This document shows positions 24,046 to 32,142 of a stretch of DNA of 64,000 nucleotides, piece after piece (within the stretch, counting starts at the first letter, position 1; each line of letters opens with the position of its first letter). The notes below the pieces were generated by a model. The model had not been told where the DNA came from, searched no databases, and was given only the letters and a program-made list of their open reading frames with translations. The stretch lies in contig NZ_JBOCEG010000001.1 in the NCBI RefSeq assembly GCF_050586465.1, positions 1 to 64,000 on the forward strand. The letters run 5' to 3'. Origin of the DNA: CAJXYS01 sp913063035 (GTDB taxonomy: Bacteria > Pseudomonadota > Alphaproteobacteria > Rhodobacterales > Rhodobacteraceae). The position numbers were made by a program, and so were the translations under genes.

Positions 24046-24831
24046 GTGGACTGGGTGATGACTCTCTTCTTGAACGCGATCTATGCGATCGTCATTCTGA
24101 TCGTCGCGCTCTGGCTGAGCGGACAGGCCCGCAGCCAGATCCTGCGGATATCGGACCGGAGCACCCGTTTCGACAAGACGCTGGCGCGGTTCCTCGGCAG
24201 CGTCGCCAAATACGCGATCATCGCGCTGGCGGTGGTCTTCATCCTGGGCCGCTTCGGGATCGAGACGACATCGCTCGCAGCGCTGATCGGTGCCTCTGCG
24301 CTGGCCATCGGCCTTGCCCTGCAAGGCACGCTCGCCAACCTTGCCGCGGGTGTCATGCTGATCGGGTTCCGCCCCTTCAAGGTGGGCGACTACATCACCG
24401 GCGGCGGTCATTCCGGGACGGTCGATTCCATCACGCTCTTCAACACCGAGCTGACGACCCCGGACAACGTGCAGATCATCGTTCCCAACGGCGACCTGTG
24501 GTCGTCTGCGATCATCAACTATTCCTACCACGACACGCGGCGATGCGATTTCGTCTTCGGGGTGTCCTATGACAGCGACCTCAAGGCGGCCGAGACGGCG
24601 ATCCGCGCCTGCATCGATGCCGACGACCGCGCCAAGGTCGATCCCGAGCCCTTCGTCAAGGTCAGCAATCTCGGCGACAGTTCGGTCGATTTCACGGTAC
24701 GCGTCTGGTGCGACGCCGCGGATTACTGGGGGCTCAAGTTCGACCTGACCCGCGCGGTCAAGGAAGCGTTCGACGAGAACGGCATCGACATTCCCTTCCC
24801 GACGCGGCTGGAAATCCAGAAGACCGCCTGA
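24046..24831 (+). CDS. small-conductance mechanosensitive channel (MscS family)
   Basis: A 261-residue MscS-type channel, the size of the core MscS. Predicted helices: TM1 about 3-27 ('FLNAIYAIVILIVALWLSG'), TM2 about 52-72, and the pore-lining TM3 about 77-112, with the Gly/Ala-rich 'ALIGASALAIGLALQGTLAN' and 'LAAGVMLIGFRPFKVGDYI'. The beta domain and C-terminal cage ('FVKVSNLGDSSVDFTVRVW', 'IDIPFPTR') follow. It releases solutes under hypo-osmotic shock. Start GTG at 24046 is set by AAGGAGG. It follows PCD by 49 bases and converges on the peroxiredoxin gene across a hairpin. Confidence 0.92.
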   Translation: MDWVMTLFLNAIYAIVILIVALWLSGQARSQILRISDRSTRFDKTLARFLGSVAKYAIIALAVVFILGRFGIETTSLAALIGASALAIGLALQGTLANLAAGVMLIGFRPFKVGDYITGGGHSGTVDSITLFNTELTTPDNVQIIVPNGDLWSSAIINYSYHDTRRCDFVFGVSYDSDLKAAETAIRACIDADDRAKVDPEPFVKVSNLGDSSVDFTVRVWCDAADYWGLKFDLTRAVKEAFDENGIDIPFPTRLEIQKTA

Positions 24832-24839
24832 GCGGCAGC

Positions 24840-24859
24840 GGCCGGGGATCACCCCGGCC
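24840..24859. terminator. hairpin between convergent mscS and peroxiredoxin genes
   Basis: Perfect eight-base-pair stem GGCCGGGG/CCCCGGCC with loop ATCA, nine bases past the mscS stop and nine before the peroxiredoxin stop. There is no T-run on either strand, so it is probably a bidirectional GC hairpin, not a classical intrinsic terminator. Confidence 0.5.
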
Positions 24860-24868
24860 GAACGCCCC

Positions 24869-25357
24869 TTAGAGCGCCTCGAGCAGCGTCTCGCCGGCGG
24901 ACATCTCGCAGGTGCCGGGCGACTCTTCCTTGTTCAGGATCGCCACCTTGCCGTCGTCGACCAGCATCGCGTAGCGCTGCGACCGCCGGAGCAGCCCGGC
25001 CGGGGGCGCGTCGAAGGCCATGCCGATCGCCTGGGTAAAGGCGCCCTCGGCATCCGCGAGCATGGTCAGCCCCGCCTCGTCCGCCCCGGTGGAACGCGCC
25101 CAGGCTTCCATCACGAAGGGGTCGTTGACGGAGACGCAGATGATCTCGTCCACGCCTTTTTCCCGGAGTGCCTCGCGGGTGCGGATGAAGCTTGGCACAT
25201 GGGCCGAGTGGCAGGTCGGCGTGAACGCGCCCGGCACCGCGAAAATGGCCACCTTGCGCCCCGCGAGCCGTTCCTGCAGCGAGACCGGTTCGGGCCCTTC
25301 GGCGCCCATCTGCAAGAGCGTCGCGCCCGGCAGCGTGTCTCCGACTGAAATGCTCAT
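24869..25357 (-). CDS. Prx5-type peroxiredoxin
   Basis: A 162-residue atypical 2-Cys peroxiredoxin of the Prx5/glutaredoxin-linked group, which reduces H2O2 and alkyl hydroperoxides. The peroxidatic Cys is C49 in 'VPGAFTPTCHSAHVPSF', the family signature. A possible resolving Cys is C150 in 'PGTCEMSAG'. Other Prx5 marks are 'CVSVNDPFVMEAWA' and 'LRRSQRYAMLVDDGKV'. No fused glutaredoxin domain. A GGAGGGGGA Shine-Dalgarno precedes the ATG at 25357. It is divergent from a ferredoxin-reductase-like flavoprotein that may or may not be its electron donor. Confidence 0.92.
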   Translation of the reverse strand: MSISVGDTLPGATLLQMGAEGPEPVSLQERLAGRKVAIFAVPGAFTPTCHSAHVPSFIRTREALREKGVDEIICVSVNDPFVMEAWARSTGADEAGLTMLADAEGAFTQAIGMAFDAPPAGLLRRSQRYAMLVDDGKVAILNKEESPGTCEMSAGETLLEAL

Positions 25358-25449
25358 ATGTCCCCCTCCTATCGTGGATTGAATTCTTTGCGAGGAGTCA
25401 TATAGGCTCCGCGCGTTCGGCGGCCAGAGCGGGATCAGGGAGCATTGGT

Positions 25450-26655
25450 ATGGCGCATCATGTCATCGTAGGGGCCGGCCAGGCCGGGGCATCCCTGGCG
25501 GCGAAACTGCGGGCCGAGGGCTTTGCCGGAGACATCACCCTGATCGGGTCCGAAGACGCGCTGCCCTATCAGCGCCCGCCGCTGTCGAAGCAGTATCTCC
25601 TGGGCGAGATGGACGCCGAGCGGCTGCATCTGCGCCCGCGATCCTTTTATGACGAGCAGGGGATCGCGCTTCGGCTCGGGCGGCCGGTGACGCGGATCGA
25701 CCGGCAGGCGCGGCGCGTGACCGTCGGGGACGCGGCCCTGCCCTACGACCAGCTTGCGCTGACCACCGGATCGACGCCGCGCCACCTGCCGGCGGCGGTC
25801 GGGGGCGACCTGCACGGGGTCTACGTGGTGCGGACGCTGGCCGATGTCGACGCGATGGCCCCCGAATTCACGGAAGGCCGGCGGGTGCTGATCGTGGGCG
25901 GCGGCTATATCGGGCTCGAGGCGGCCGCTGTGGCGTCGAAACGCGGGCTCCAGGTCACGCTGGTCGAGATGGCCGACCGCATCCTGCAACGCGTCGCGGC
26001 GCCCGAGACCTCCGATTATTTCCGCGCGCTCCACCGGGCCCACGGGGTCGACATCCGCGAGGGCGTCGGCCTCGCGCGGCTCACGGGCGACGACGCGGTC
26101 ACCGGCGCGGAACTGGCGGATGGCAGCACGCTGGAGGTGGATTTCGTCGTCGTGGGCGTCGGCATCGTGCCCGCGACCGAGATCGCCGAGGTCGCGGGGC
26201 TAGAGATCGAGAACGGCATCAAGGTCGATGCCACGGGCCGCACGTCGGATCCGACGATCTGGGCGGCCGGCGACTGCGCGTCCTTTCCCTATCGCGGCGG
26301 GCGCATCCGGCTCGAGAGCGTGCAGAACGCCATCGACCAGGCCGAACTGGTCGCGCGGAACATGATGGGCGCCGGCATGGCCTATGATCCGGTGCCCTGG
26401 TTCTGGTCCGACCAGTACGACGTGAAGCTTCAGATCGCCGGTCTGAACGGCGGCTACGACACGGTCGTGGCGCGGCAGGGCGACAGCGGCGCCGCCAGCT
26501 TCTGGTATTTCCGCGGCGCGCAGTTCCTCGCGGTGGACGCCATGAACGACCCGCGCGCATATATGATCGGCAAGCGCCTGCTCGAGGCCGGCAAGTCGCC
26601 GGACCGGGCGGTGATCTCCGATCCCGCGAGCGACCTGAAGGCACTTCTGAAATAG
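25450..26655 (+). CDS. FAD/NAD(P)H-dependent ferredoxin reductase-like oxidoreductase
   Basis: A 401-residue flavoprotein of the rhodocoxin/putidaredoxin/BphA4-type ferredoxin reductase family. The FAD-binding motif is 'VIVGAGQAGASLAAKLR' (5-21), the NAD(P)H motif is 'LIVGGGYIGLEAAAVASKRG' (about 140-159), and the second FAD contact is 'TIWAAGDCASFP' (about 273-284). 'YQRPPLSKQYL' is typical of the family. 'VPWFWSDQYDVKLQIAGL' fits its C-terminal domain. These proteins pass electrons from NADH to 2Fe-2S ferredoxins that feed P450s or dioxygenases. The P450 at 47874 is a possible, but distant, client. Confidence 0.92.
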   Translation: MAHHVIVGAGQAGASLAAKLRAEGFAGDITLIGSEDALPYQRPPLSKQYLLGEMDAERLHLRPRSFYDEQGIALRLGRPVTRIDRQARRVTVGDAALPYDQLALTTGSTPRHLPAAVGGDLHGVYVVRTLADVDAMAPEFTEGRRVLIVGGGYIGLEAAAVASKRGLQVTLVEMADRILQRVAAPETSDYFRALHRAHGVDIREGVGLARLTGDDAVTGAELADGSTLEVDFVVVGVGIVPATEIAEVAGLEIENGIKVDATGRTSDPTIWAAGDCASFPYRGGRIRLESVQNAIDQAELVARNMMGAGMAYDPVPWFWSDQYDVKLQIAGLNGGYDTVVARQGDSGAASFWYFRGAQFLAVDAMNDPRAYMIGKRLLEAGKSPDRAVISDPASDLKALLK

Positions 26656-26663
26656 GCGTGGCG

Positions 26664-27227
26664 ATGCGGATCATCTCTGGCAGGCATCGCGGGCTGACGC
26701 TGGCCGCCGTGGGCAAGGGCGACGCGGCGGCGCATCTGCGCCCGACGACCGACCGGGTGCGCGAGAGCATCTTCAACCTGCTGCTCAACGGCGGCTACGG
26801 CGACCCGGTGACCGGGGCGCGGGTGCTCGATCTCTTCGCGGGAACCGGCGCGCTCGGGCTCGAGGCGCTTTCGCGCGGGGCGGCGCATGTGACCTTCGTC
26901 GATGACGGCGCGACGGCCCGCGCGCTCATCCGCGAGAATATCGCGCGCTGCCAGGCGCAGGGGGTGACGAAGCTCTGGCGGCGGGACGCGACCCGGCTCG
27001 GCGAGAACCGCGGGCCGCGGTTCGACCTCGTTTTCCTCGATCCGCCCTATGGCAAGGGTCTCGGCGAAGGCGCGCTGTCGTCGGCCCGGACGGGCGGCTG
27101 GATCGCGCCGGGCGCGGTCGTCGTCTGGGAGGACAGCACGGCGCCGGACGTGCCGGAGGGATTCGAGATCCTCGACCAGCGCCGCTATGGCGACACCGTG
27201 GTGAGTCTTCTCGCGTTCGAGGGATAA
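26664..27227 (+). CDS. rsmD: 16S rRNA (guanine(966)-N2)-methyltransferase
   Basis: A 187-residue RsmD: 'MRIISGRHRGLTLAA' at the N-terminus, then 'LRPTTDRVRESIFNLL' (about 27-42), the SAM motif 'VLDLFAGTGALGLEAL' (about 55-70) and the catalytic 'FLDPPYGKGL' (DPPY, about 126-135). It methylates N2 of G966 in 16S rRNA during 30S assembly. Start: ATG at 26664 gives the classical N-terminus; a GTG two codons earlier is an alternative. It begins eight bases after the upstream flavoprotein stop on the same strand. Confidence 0.93.
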   Translation: MRIISGRHRGLTLAAVGKGDAAAHLRPTTDRVRESIFNLLLNGGYGDPVTGARVLDLFAGTGALGLEALSRGAAHVTFVDDGATARALIRENIARCQAQGVTKLWRRDATRLGENRGPRFDLVFLDPPYGKGLGEGALSSARTGGWIAPGAVVVWEDSTAPDVPEGFEILDQRRYGDTVVSLLAFEG

Positions 27228-27281
27228 AGCCCGCGACATGTTGTGGCCTGATCCGCGGGAACCGCGATTTATGGCGGGCTG

Positions 27282-27299
27282 CGCCTTGTTAACGAGGCG
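27282..27299 (+). promoter_or_regulatory. near-perfect palindrome upstream of recQ
   Basis: CGCCTTGTTAACGAGGCG, an 18-base inverted repeat centred on GTTAAC with one mismatched pair, 43 bases before the recQ ATG. It is of operator size. I do not recognise it as the binding site of a known regulator, and it is not a LexA box. Confidence 0.3.
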
Positions 27300-27341
27300 T
27301 TGATGTGAAAGATTCTACGCACATCGAGCAGCAAGAAAAGA

Positions 27342-29393
27342 ATGGCGCGACTGATGCCTGACCCGCGGGAGATGCTCTCCTCCGTTTTCGGATTTTCCGA
27401 CTTCCGACCCGGCCAGGCCGAGATCGTCGCGGCGGTCACGCAGGGCCGCGACACGCTGGCCATCATGCCCACCGGCGGGGGCAAGTCGCTCTGTTACCAG
27501 TTGCCGGCGCTTTGCCGGGGCGGCGTGACGGTGGTGATCTCGCCGCTCATCGCGCTGATGCGCGACCAGGTCCGCGCGCTGCGCGAGGCCGGCGTGGCGG
27601 CCGGTGCGCTCACCTCCGGCAATACCGAGGAAGAAACCGAGGCGGTGCATGCCGCGCTCGAGGCGGGCGAGCTCAAACTGCTCTACATGGCGCCGGAGCG
27701 GCTTGCCGGCAGCGGCATGGCCGGGCTCCTGCGCCGGATCGGCACGGGGCTCATCGCCGTGGACGAGGCGCATTGCGTCAGCCAGTGGGGGCATGACTTT
27801 CGGCCGGACTACCTGCGGATCGGGGCGCTGCGCGCCGCGCTCGACGTGCCGCTCGCGGCGTTCACCGCGACGGCCGACGCCGAGACCCGCGAGGAAATCG
27901 TCGCCCGGCTGTTCGGCGACCGGGTGCCCGAGGTTTTCCTGCGCGGCTTCGACCGGCCGAACCTGCACCTGGCCTTCCAGGCCAAGGACAGGCCCCGCCA
28001 GCAGGTTCTCGACTTCGCGGCGGCGCGCCGGGGGCAGTCGGGGATCGTCTATTGCGGCACCCGCGCCCGGACCGAGAGCCTGTCGCAGGCCCTGGCGGAA
28101 GCCGGGCACGCGGCGGTGCATTACCATGGCGGGATGGACCCGGCCGACCGCCGCACGGTCGAGACACGCTTCACCGTCGAGGACGGCCTGATCGTCGTGG
28201 CCACGGTCGCCTTCGGCATGGGGGTCGACAAACCCGACATCCGCTGGGTCGCCCATGCCGACCTGCCCAAGTCGATCGAGGCCTATTACCAGGAGATCGG
28301 GCGCGCCGGCCGCGACGGCGCGCCGGCGGAAACCCTGACGCTCTACGGTCCCGACGACATTCGCCTGCGCCGGTCCCAGATCGACGAGGGGCTCGCCCCG
28401 GCCGAGCGCAAGGCCGCCGACCACGCGCGCCTCAATGCCCTGCTCGGGCTGGCCGAGGCGTTGGGCTGTCGCCGGGTCAAGCTGCTCGGCTATTTCGGCG
28501 AGGCGGCCGACCCCTGCGGCAACTGCGACCTGTGCCTGACCCCGCCCGAGATCTTCGACGGCACCGAGTCGGTGCGGAAGGCGCTGTCGGCGATCCTGCG
28601 GACCGGCGAGAGTTTCGGTGCGGGCCATCTCATCGACATCCTGACCGGCAACGCCACCGACAAGGTGCGCGCCCGCGGCCATGACGCGCTGCCCACCTTC
28701 GGTGTCGGGCGCGAGCACGACCGCCGCGGCTGGCAGGCGGTGTTTCGCCAGATGATGGGCCACGACCTGGTGCGCCCCGACCCCGAGCGCCACGGCGCGC
28801 TGCGCATGACCGAGAGCGCACGGCCCGTGCTGCGCGGCGAGGAGCGTATCGATCTTCGACGCGATTCGATCGCGCGCGCCGCGCGGCGCCCGGCGGCCAA
28901 GGCGCTCGTCTCGGAGGAGGACGCGCCGCTGCTCTCGGCGCTCAAGGCCAAGCGCCGCGCCCTGGCCGAGGCGCAGCGCGTGCCGGCCTACGTGATCTTC
29001 ACAGACCGCACGCTGATCGAGATGGCCGAGCGGCGCCCGGCAAGCCTGGACGACATGGCCGGGATCAGTGGCGTGGGGGCCAAGAAGCTGGAAACCTACG
29101 GCGCGGCTTTCCTCGAAATCATCACGGGCGCGGCCACCGAAGAGATGCATCCGGCACGCCGGCGGCTTGCCGGGCGTGCCGGGGGCGCGGTTTACGACCG
29201 GCTGCTCGAGGCGCAGGCGGATCTGGCGCGCGGCGCGGACGGCACGGCGAAGCCGATGAGCTGCCCGGCCGCGCTGATCGCGAAGCTGGCCGAGCACCGC
29301 CCCCGGGACATGGGGGCGCTCACCCGGCTGTTGGGGGAACGGCGCGCGGAACGCTTCGGCCCGGCCTTCCTGGAGATCCTGGCAGAGGCCTGA
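27342..29393 (+). CDS. recQ: ATP-dependent DNA helicase RecQ
   Basis: A 683-residue 3'-5' helicase of the RecF pathway. Helicase motifs include 'GFSDFRPGQAEIV' (motif 0, about 17-29), Walker A 'MPTGGGKSLCYQLP' (42-55), DEAH 'AVDEAHCVSQWGHDFRPDY' (about 138-156), 'YCGTRARTES' (motif IV) and 'VATVAFGMGVDKPDIR' (motif V). The RecQ-Ct zinc module has Cys residues at about 375, 392, 395 and 398 ('DPCGNCDLC'), then a winged helix. An HRDC domain is at about 525-600 ('VPAYVIFTDRTLIEMA'), and a further 80-residue C-terminal extension resembles a helix-turn-helix region. Start ATG 27342. Confidence 0.95.
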   Translation: MARLMPDPREMLSSVFGFSDFRPGQAEIVAAVTQGRDTLAIMPTGGGKSLCYQLPALCRGGVTVVISPLIALMRDQVRALREAGVAAGALTSGNTEEETEAVHAALEAGELKLLYMAPERLAGSGMAGLLRRIGTGLIAVDEAHCVSQWGHDFRPDYLRIGALRAALDVPLAAFTATADAETREEIVARLFGDRVPEVFLRGFDRPNLHLAFQAKDRPRQQVLDFAAARRGQSGIVYCGTRARTESLSQALAEAGHAAVHYHGGMDPADRRTVETRFTVEDGLIVVATVAFGMGVDKPDIRWVAHADLPKSIEAYYQEIGRAGRDGAPAETLTLYGPDDIRLRRSQIDEGLAPAERKAADHARLNALLGLAEALGCRRVKLLGYFGEAADPCGNCDLCLTPPEIFDGTESVRKALSAILRTGESFGAGHLIDILTGNATDKVRARGHDALPTFGVGREHDRRGWQAVFRQMMGHDLVRPDPERHGALRMTESARPVLRGEERIDLRRDSIARAARRPAAKALVSEEDAPLLSALKAKRRALAEAQRVPAYVIFTDRTLIEMAERRPASLDDMAGISGVGAKKLETYGAAFLEIITGAATEEMHPARRRLAGRAGGAVYDRLLEAQADLARGADGTAKPMSCPAALIAKLAEHRPRDMGALTRLLGERRAERFGPAFLEILAEA

Positions 29394-29467
29394 CCGGTCC
29401 GGTGCCGCTGGACAGCGCCGCCCCTGCCGCTATGTTTCCGGCTGATCCGAACGAGAGGGGGAACGCG

Positions 29468-30244
29468 ATGCTGGTGGTTCTGTCGCCCGCCAAGAAGCTC
29501 GACTGGGAAGAGGCGCCGTTCGGCGGTTCCATGACGATGCCGCATTTCGCGGCCGAGGCGGCCGAGCTTGCCGAGACCGCCCGCGAGCTGGAGCCGGCCG
29601 ACCTGAAACGGCTGATGAAGATCTCCGACAAGCTGGCGCAGCTGAACCACGACCGCTTCCAGGCCTTTTCGCTCACGCCCGACCCCGAGGATGTCCGTCC
29701 CGCGGTCTTCGCCTTCGCCGGCGATACCTACCAGGGTCTCGAGGCGCGCACGCTCTCGCCCGAGGATGTGCAGTGGGCACAGGATCACCTGCGGATTCTT
29801 TCGGGCCTCTACGGGGTGCTGCGCCCGCTCGACGGGATGCAGCCCTACCGGCTTGAAATGGGCAGCCGGCTGGAGACCGACCGCGGCAGGACCCTCTACG
29901 CGTGGTGGGGCGACGCCATTGCCGAGCGGCTCAACGCCGAGGCGGCGGCGGCCGGGACGGACATGCTGGTGAACTGCGCCTCGGTGGAATATTTCGGCGC
30001 GGTCTCCGACGCGCTGGATTTGCGGGTGATCACGCCGGTCTTCCTCGAGGAACGCGACGGCAAGCGCGAGACGGTCAGTTTCTATGCCAAGCGCGCCCGC
30101 GGCGCGATGGCGCGCTACGTGGTACAGAACCGGGTGACGACCGCCGCGGGCCTCGAAGGGTTCGACCTCGGCGGCTACCGCTTCGACCCGGACCAGTCCG
30201 CGGCCGACCGCCCGGTCTTCGTGCGGCCCTGGCCCAAGGGCTGA
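29468..30244 (+). CDS. yaaA: peroxide stress protein YaaA
   Basis: A 258-residue UPF0246/YaaA protein: 'MLVVLSPAKKLDWEE' at the N-terminus, 'LMKISDKLAQLNHDRFQAF', 'PAVFAFAGDTYQGLEA' and 'RILSGLYGVLRPLDGMQPYR' (in part) are the family blocks. In E. coli YaaA limits intracellular iron and damage during H2O2 stress and has a DNA-binding fold. The ATG at 29468 matches the family N-terminus and is preceded by GAGGGGG. It follows recQ by 74 bases on the same strand and converges on imuB. Confidence 0.94.
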   Translation: MLVVLSPAKKLDWEEAPFGGSMTMPHFAAEAAELAETARELEPADLKRLMKISDKLAQLNHDRFQAFSLTPDPEDVRPAVFAFAGDTYQGLEARTLSPEDVQWAQDHLRILSGLYGVLRPLDGMQPYRLEMGSRLETDRGRTLYAWWGDAIAERLNAEAAAAGTDMLVNCASVEYFGAVSDALDLRVITPVFLEERDGKRETVSFYAKRARGAMARYVVQNRVTTAAGLEGFDLGGYRFDPDQSAADRPVFVRPWPKG

Positions 30245-30291
30245 CCGGCGGCCGCAGACTCGCGCCGCTGGCGCGGCACGCCTTTTGCCTT

Positions 30292-30356
30292 GCGCGCGCC
30301 CCGGGCGCGCGCGGGGCCTCCGGCGGGGATATTTCCGCCACTTGGAGGAGACGCGG
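30292..30356. repeat. GC inverted repeat plus Rhodobacterales-type intergenic motif
   Basis: Between convergent yaaA and imuB, GCGCGCGCCC/GGGCGCGCGC (30292-30312, one-base centre) is followed by GGGGCCTCCGGCGGGGATAT and TTCCGCC. From memory, close variants of 'GCCTCCGGCGGG-ATATTT' recur in intergenic regions of Rhodobacterales genomes; only this copy is visible here. It might act as a bidirectional terminator. Confidence 0.45.
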
Positions 30357-32006
30357 TCAGCCGAAATCGCCGTGGCAGAACCATCCGCCCGAAACGAGCC
30401 CGCCATGCGCGCGGAACAGCCAGAGCCGCGCGCCCTCCTCGGTGTCGACCTGCCAGTAGTCGCGCGGCCCGCTGCGCCAAGCCGGATCGTCGAGCCACCA
30501 TTCCGGCGTGATCCGCGCGGGTCCCGTCGCGGCGGCCACCCGGAACGCGCGGCGGCGCCAGCGGAAGGCGGCGGGCGGCTGGCCCGGCGCGGCGGCGGTG
30601 ACCGGTTCGGGAGGGAAGAGCGTCAGCGGCCGTGGCGCCGGCGGTTCGGGCCAGCCGCCCGCGGCCGGATCGGCCCAGGCGGCGGCGACCCGGTGGGCGG
30701 TCTTTTCCGGGATATGGCTGTCCGCGGGGTGGCGGTAGGTGATCGCGTCGAGCCCGATCCGGGTGCCGAGACGCGCGATCAGGTCGTCGAGCCCGGGGCC
30801 GGCCGCCTGGCGCGCCCGCGCGGCCGCGCCGGCATCGGCATGGCCGGCCTGCTGGCGCTCGGCCAGCGGTTCGGTCAGCGGCGCGGCGAGGCGGAGCGCA
30901 TCGATCCCGAAGCCGGCCTCGGCCGCGTCGAGCTTCAGCGCGAGCAGTGGGCGGATGCGGTCGGGGTCGCGGGTGGGACGGGCGAGCCCCACCTCCAGCG
31001 CCTGGCGGCTGTGGTCGCTGCGCAGAAGCTCCAGCCGGACGCGCCGCGCGCCGCGGCCGGCCGTGGCGAGTTTCGCGGCGAGCGGCGGCAGCAACCGGTC
31101 GATCCCGGCCAGGATGTCCTCCGTCCGTCCGATCGGTTCGGGCAGGGTCAGCCGCACGGCGAAGCGGATGTCGGGCGGCGCGGGCGAGAGCGGCTCCGGC
31201 ACCAGCCCGAAGGCCTGGTCGAGCCGGCGCGTGAGCTCGGCGCCGAACCGCCGCGCCAGCGTGGCGCGCGGCATGCCCGAGAGGTCGCCGATACGGCGCA
31301 ACCCCAGCCGTGCGAGCGTGTCCACCGTTTCCGGGGCGAGCCGGAGCGCGGCCACCGGCAGCGGCGCCAGCGCGCTGCGGGTGTGATCGGGGGGCGCGAC
31401 ACGCTCTGCCGTGCCGGCGACCGACGCGCGGGGGGCGGGGCCGCCGCGGGTCCAGTGCCGCCGTGCCGCGCGCGAACGGGTGGCGCGGGCCTCCTGGTCG
31501 ATCATGTCGCCGCTGCGGTGGGATGCGGCCCCCTGGCCGGCATGGCGCGCCAGGGCCCAGGCGGCGCCCGGCGTGTCGGCGAGACCCGCGCGGAGCGTCA
31601 GGCCGAAGCCGGTGCAGTCCTCTTCGGCCCGGGCCAGCAGCGCGCCTTCGCCGCCGAAGAGATGCGCGCAGCCGGTGATATCCAGCATCAGCCCGTCGGG
31701 CAGGTCCTCGGCCACCCAGGGAGAGAAGCGCCCGGCCCAGCGGCGGAGGGCGCCGAGAAACGCGCGTTCGGCGGCCGGGTCGGCGGGCCGGCTGGCCAGG
31801 TCCGGGCAGAGCGCCAGCGCATCGCGCAGCGCCTGTCCGGGCCGGAGCCCCGCGGCAGCGGCGGCGGGCGAGAGGCTTTCCAGGCGCTGGGCATTGGCGA
31901 TCTCGGCCACGGTGGCGAAGGCGCGGTCCGGCTCCGGCATGCGGCGCAGAAGCCGTTCCGCGGCAAGGTGGGGAAACCACAGGGACAGGAGTCTTCGGGG
32001 CGGCAT
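30357..32006 (-). CDS. imuB: ImuB-type Y-family DNA polymerase-like protein
   Basis: A 549-residue catalytically inactive Y-family polymerase homologue used in SOS mutagenesis with ImuA and DnaE2. The N-terminus 'RRLLSLWFPHLAAERLLRR' replaces the catalytic 'DxDxFFASVE' motif of active DinB-like enzymes, which is the ImuB signature. Further on: 'LDITGCAHLFGGEGALL', 'LARLGLRRIGDLSGMPRATL' (HhH, about 240-258) and a C-terminal 'WLDDPAWRSGPRDYWQVDTE' (in part). The ATG at 32006 lies 12 bases downstream of a perfect LexA box. No imuA or dnaE2 precedes or follows it, unlike the usual imuA-imuB-dnaE2 cassette. Confidence 0.88.
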   Translation of the reverse strand: MPPRRLLSLWFPHLAAERLLRRMPEPDRAFATVAEIANAQRLESLSPAAAAAGLRPGQALRDALALCPDLASRPADPAAERAFLGALRRWAGRFSPWVAEDLPDGLMLDITGCAHLFGGEGALLARAEEDCTGFGLTLRAGLADTPGAAWALARHAGQGAASHRSGDMIDQEARATRSRAARRHWTRGGPAPRASVAGTAERVAPPDHTRSALAPLPVAALRLAPETVDTLARLGLRRIGDLSGMPRATLARRFGAELTRRLDQAFGLVPEPLSPAPPDIRFAVRLTLPEPIGRTEDILAGIDRLLPPLAAKLATAGRGARRVRLELLRSDHSRQALEVGLARPTRDPDRIRPLLALKLDAAEAGFGIDALRLAAPLTEPLAERQQAGHADAGAAARARQAAGPGLDDLIARLGTRIGLDAITYRHPADSHIPEKTAHRVAAAWADPAAGGWPEPPAPRPLTLFPPEPVTAAAPGQPPAAFRWRRRAFRVAAATGPARITPEWWLDDPAWRSGPRDYWQVDTEEGARLWLFRAHGGLVSGGWFCHGDFG

Positions 32007-32017
32007 GACGGCATGAT

Positions 32018-32032
32018 GTTCATGGAATGTTC
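32018..32032 (-). promoter_or_regulatory. LexA (SOS) box before imuB
   Basis: GTTC-N7-GTTC (32018-32021 and 32029-32032; GAAC-N7-GAAC on the imuB strand) is the alphaproteobacterial LexA consensus. It ends 12 bases before the imuB start, the right place for repression. Confidence 0.85.
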
Positions 32033-32142
32033 ACGACATCTAGCGCGCGCTGGCCATCGAGTCGAGTCGGTCTGCCGGTCCCGGGCGGAGCGGGGCGAGC
32101 GGCGGGTGCGCGCTGCACCCCGCACCGGGCATGGCAGGCAGA

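Noticed and set aside
25450..26655. A dedicated redox system linking the ferredoxin reductase, peroxiredoxin and cytochrome P450
   Set aside because: The genes are not linked (about 21 kb from the P450), no ferredoxin is present, and the peroxiredoxin is only divergent; a partnership is speculation.
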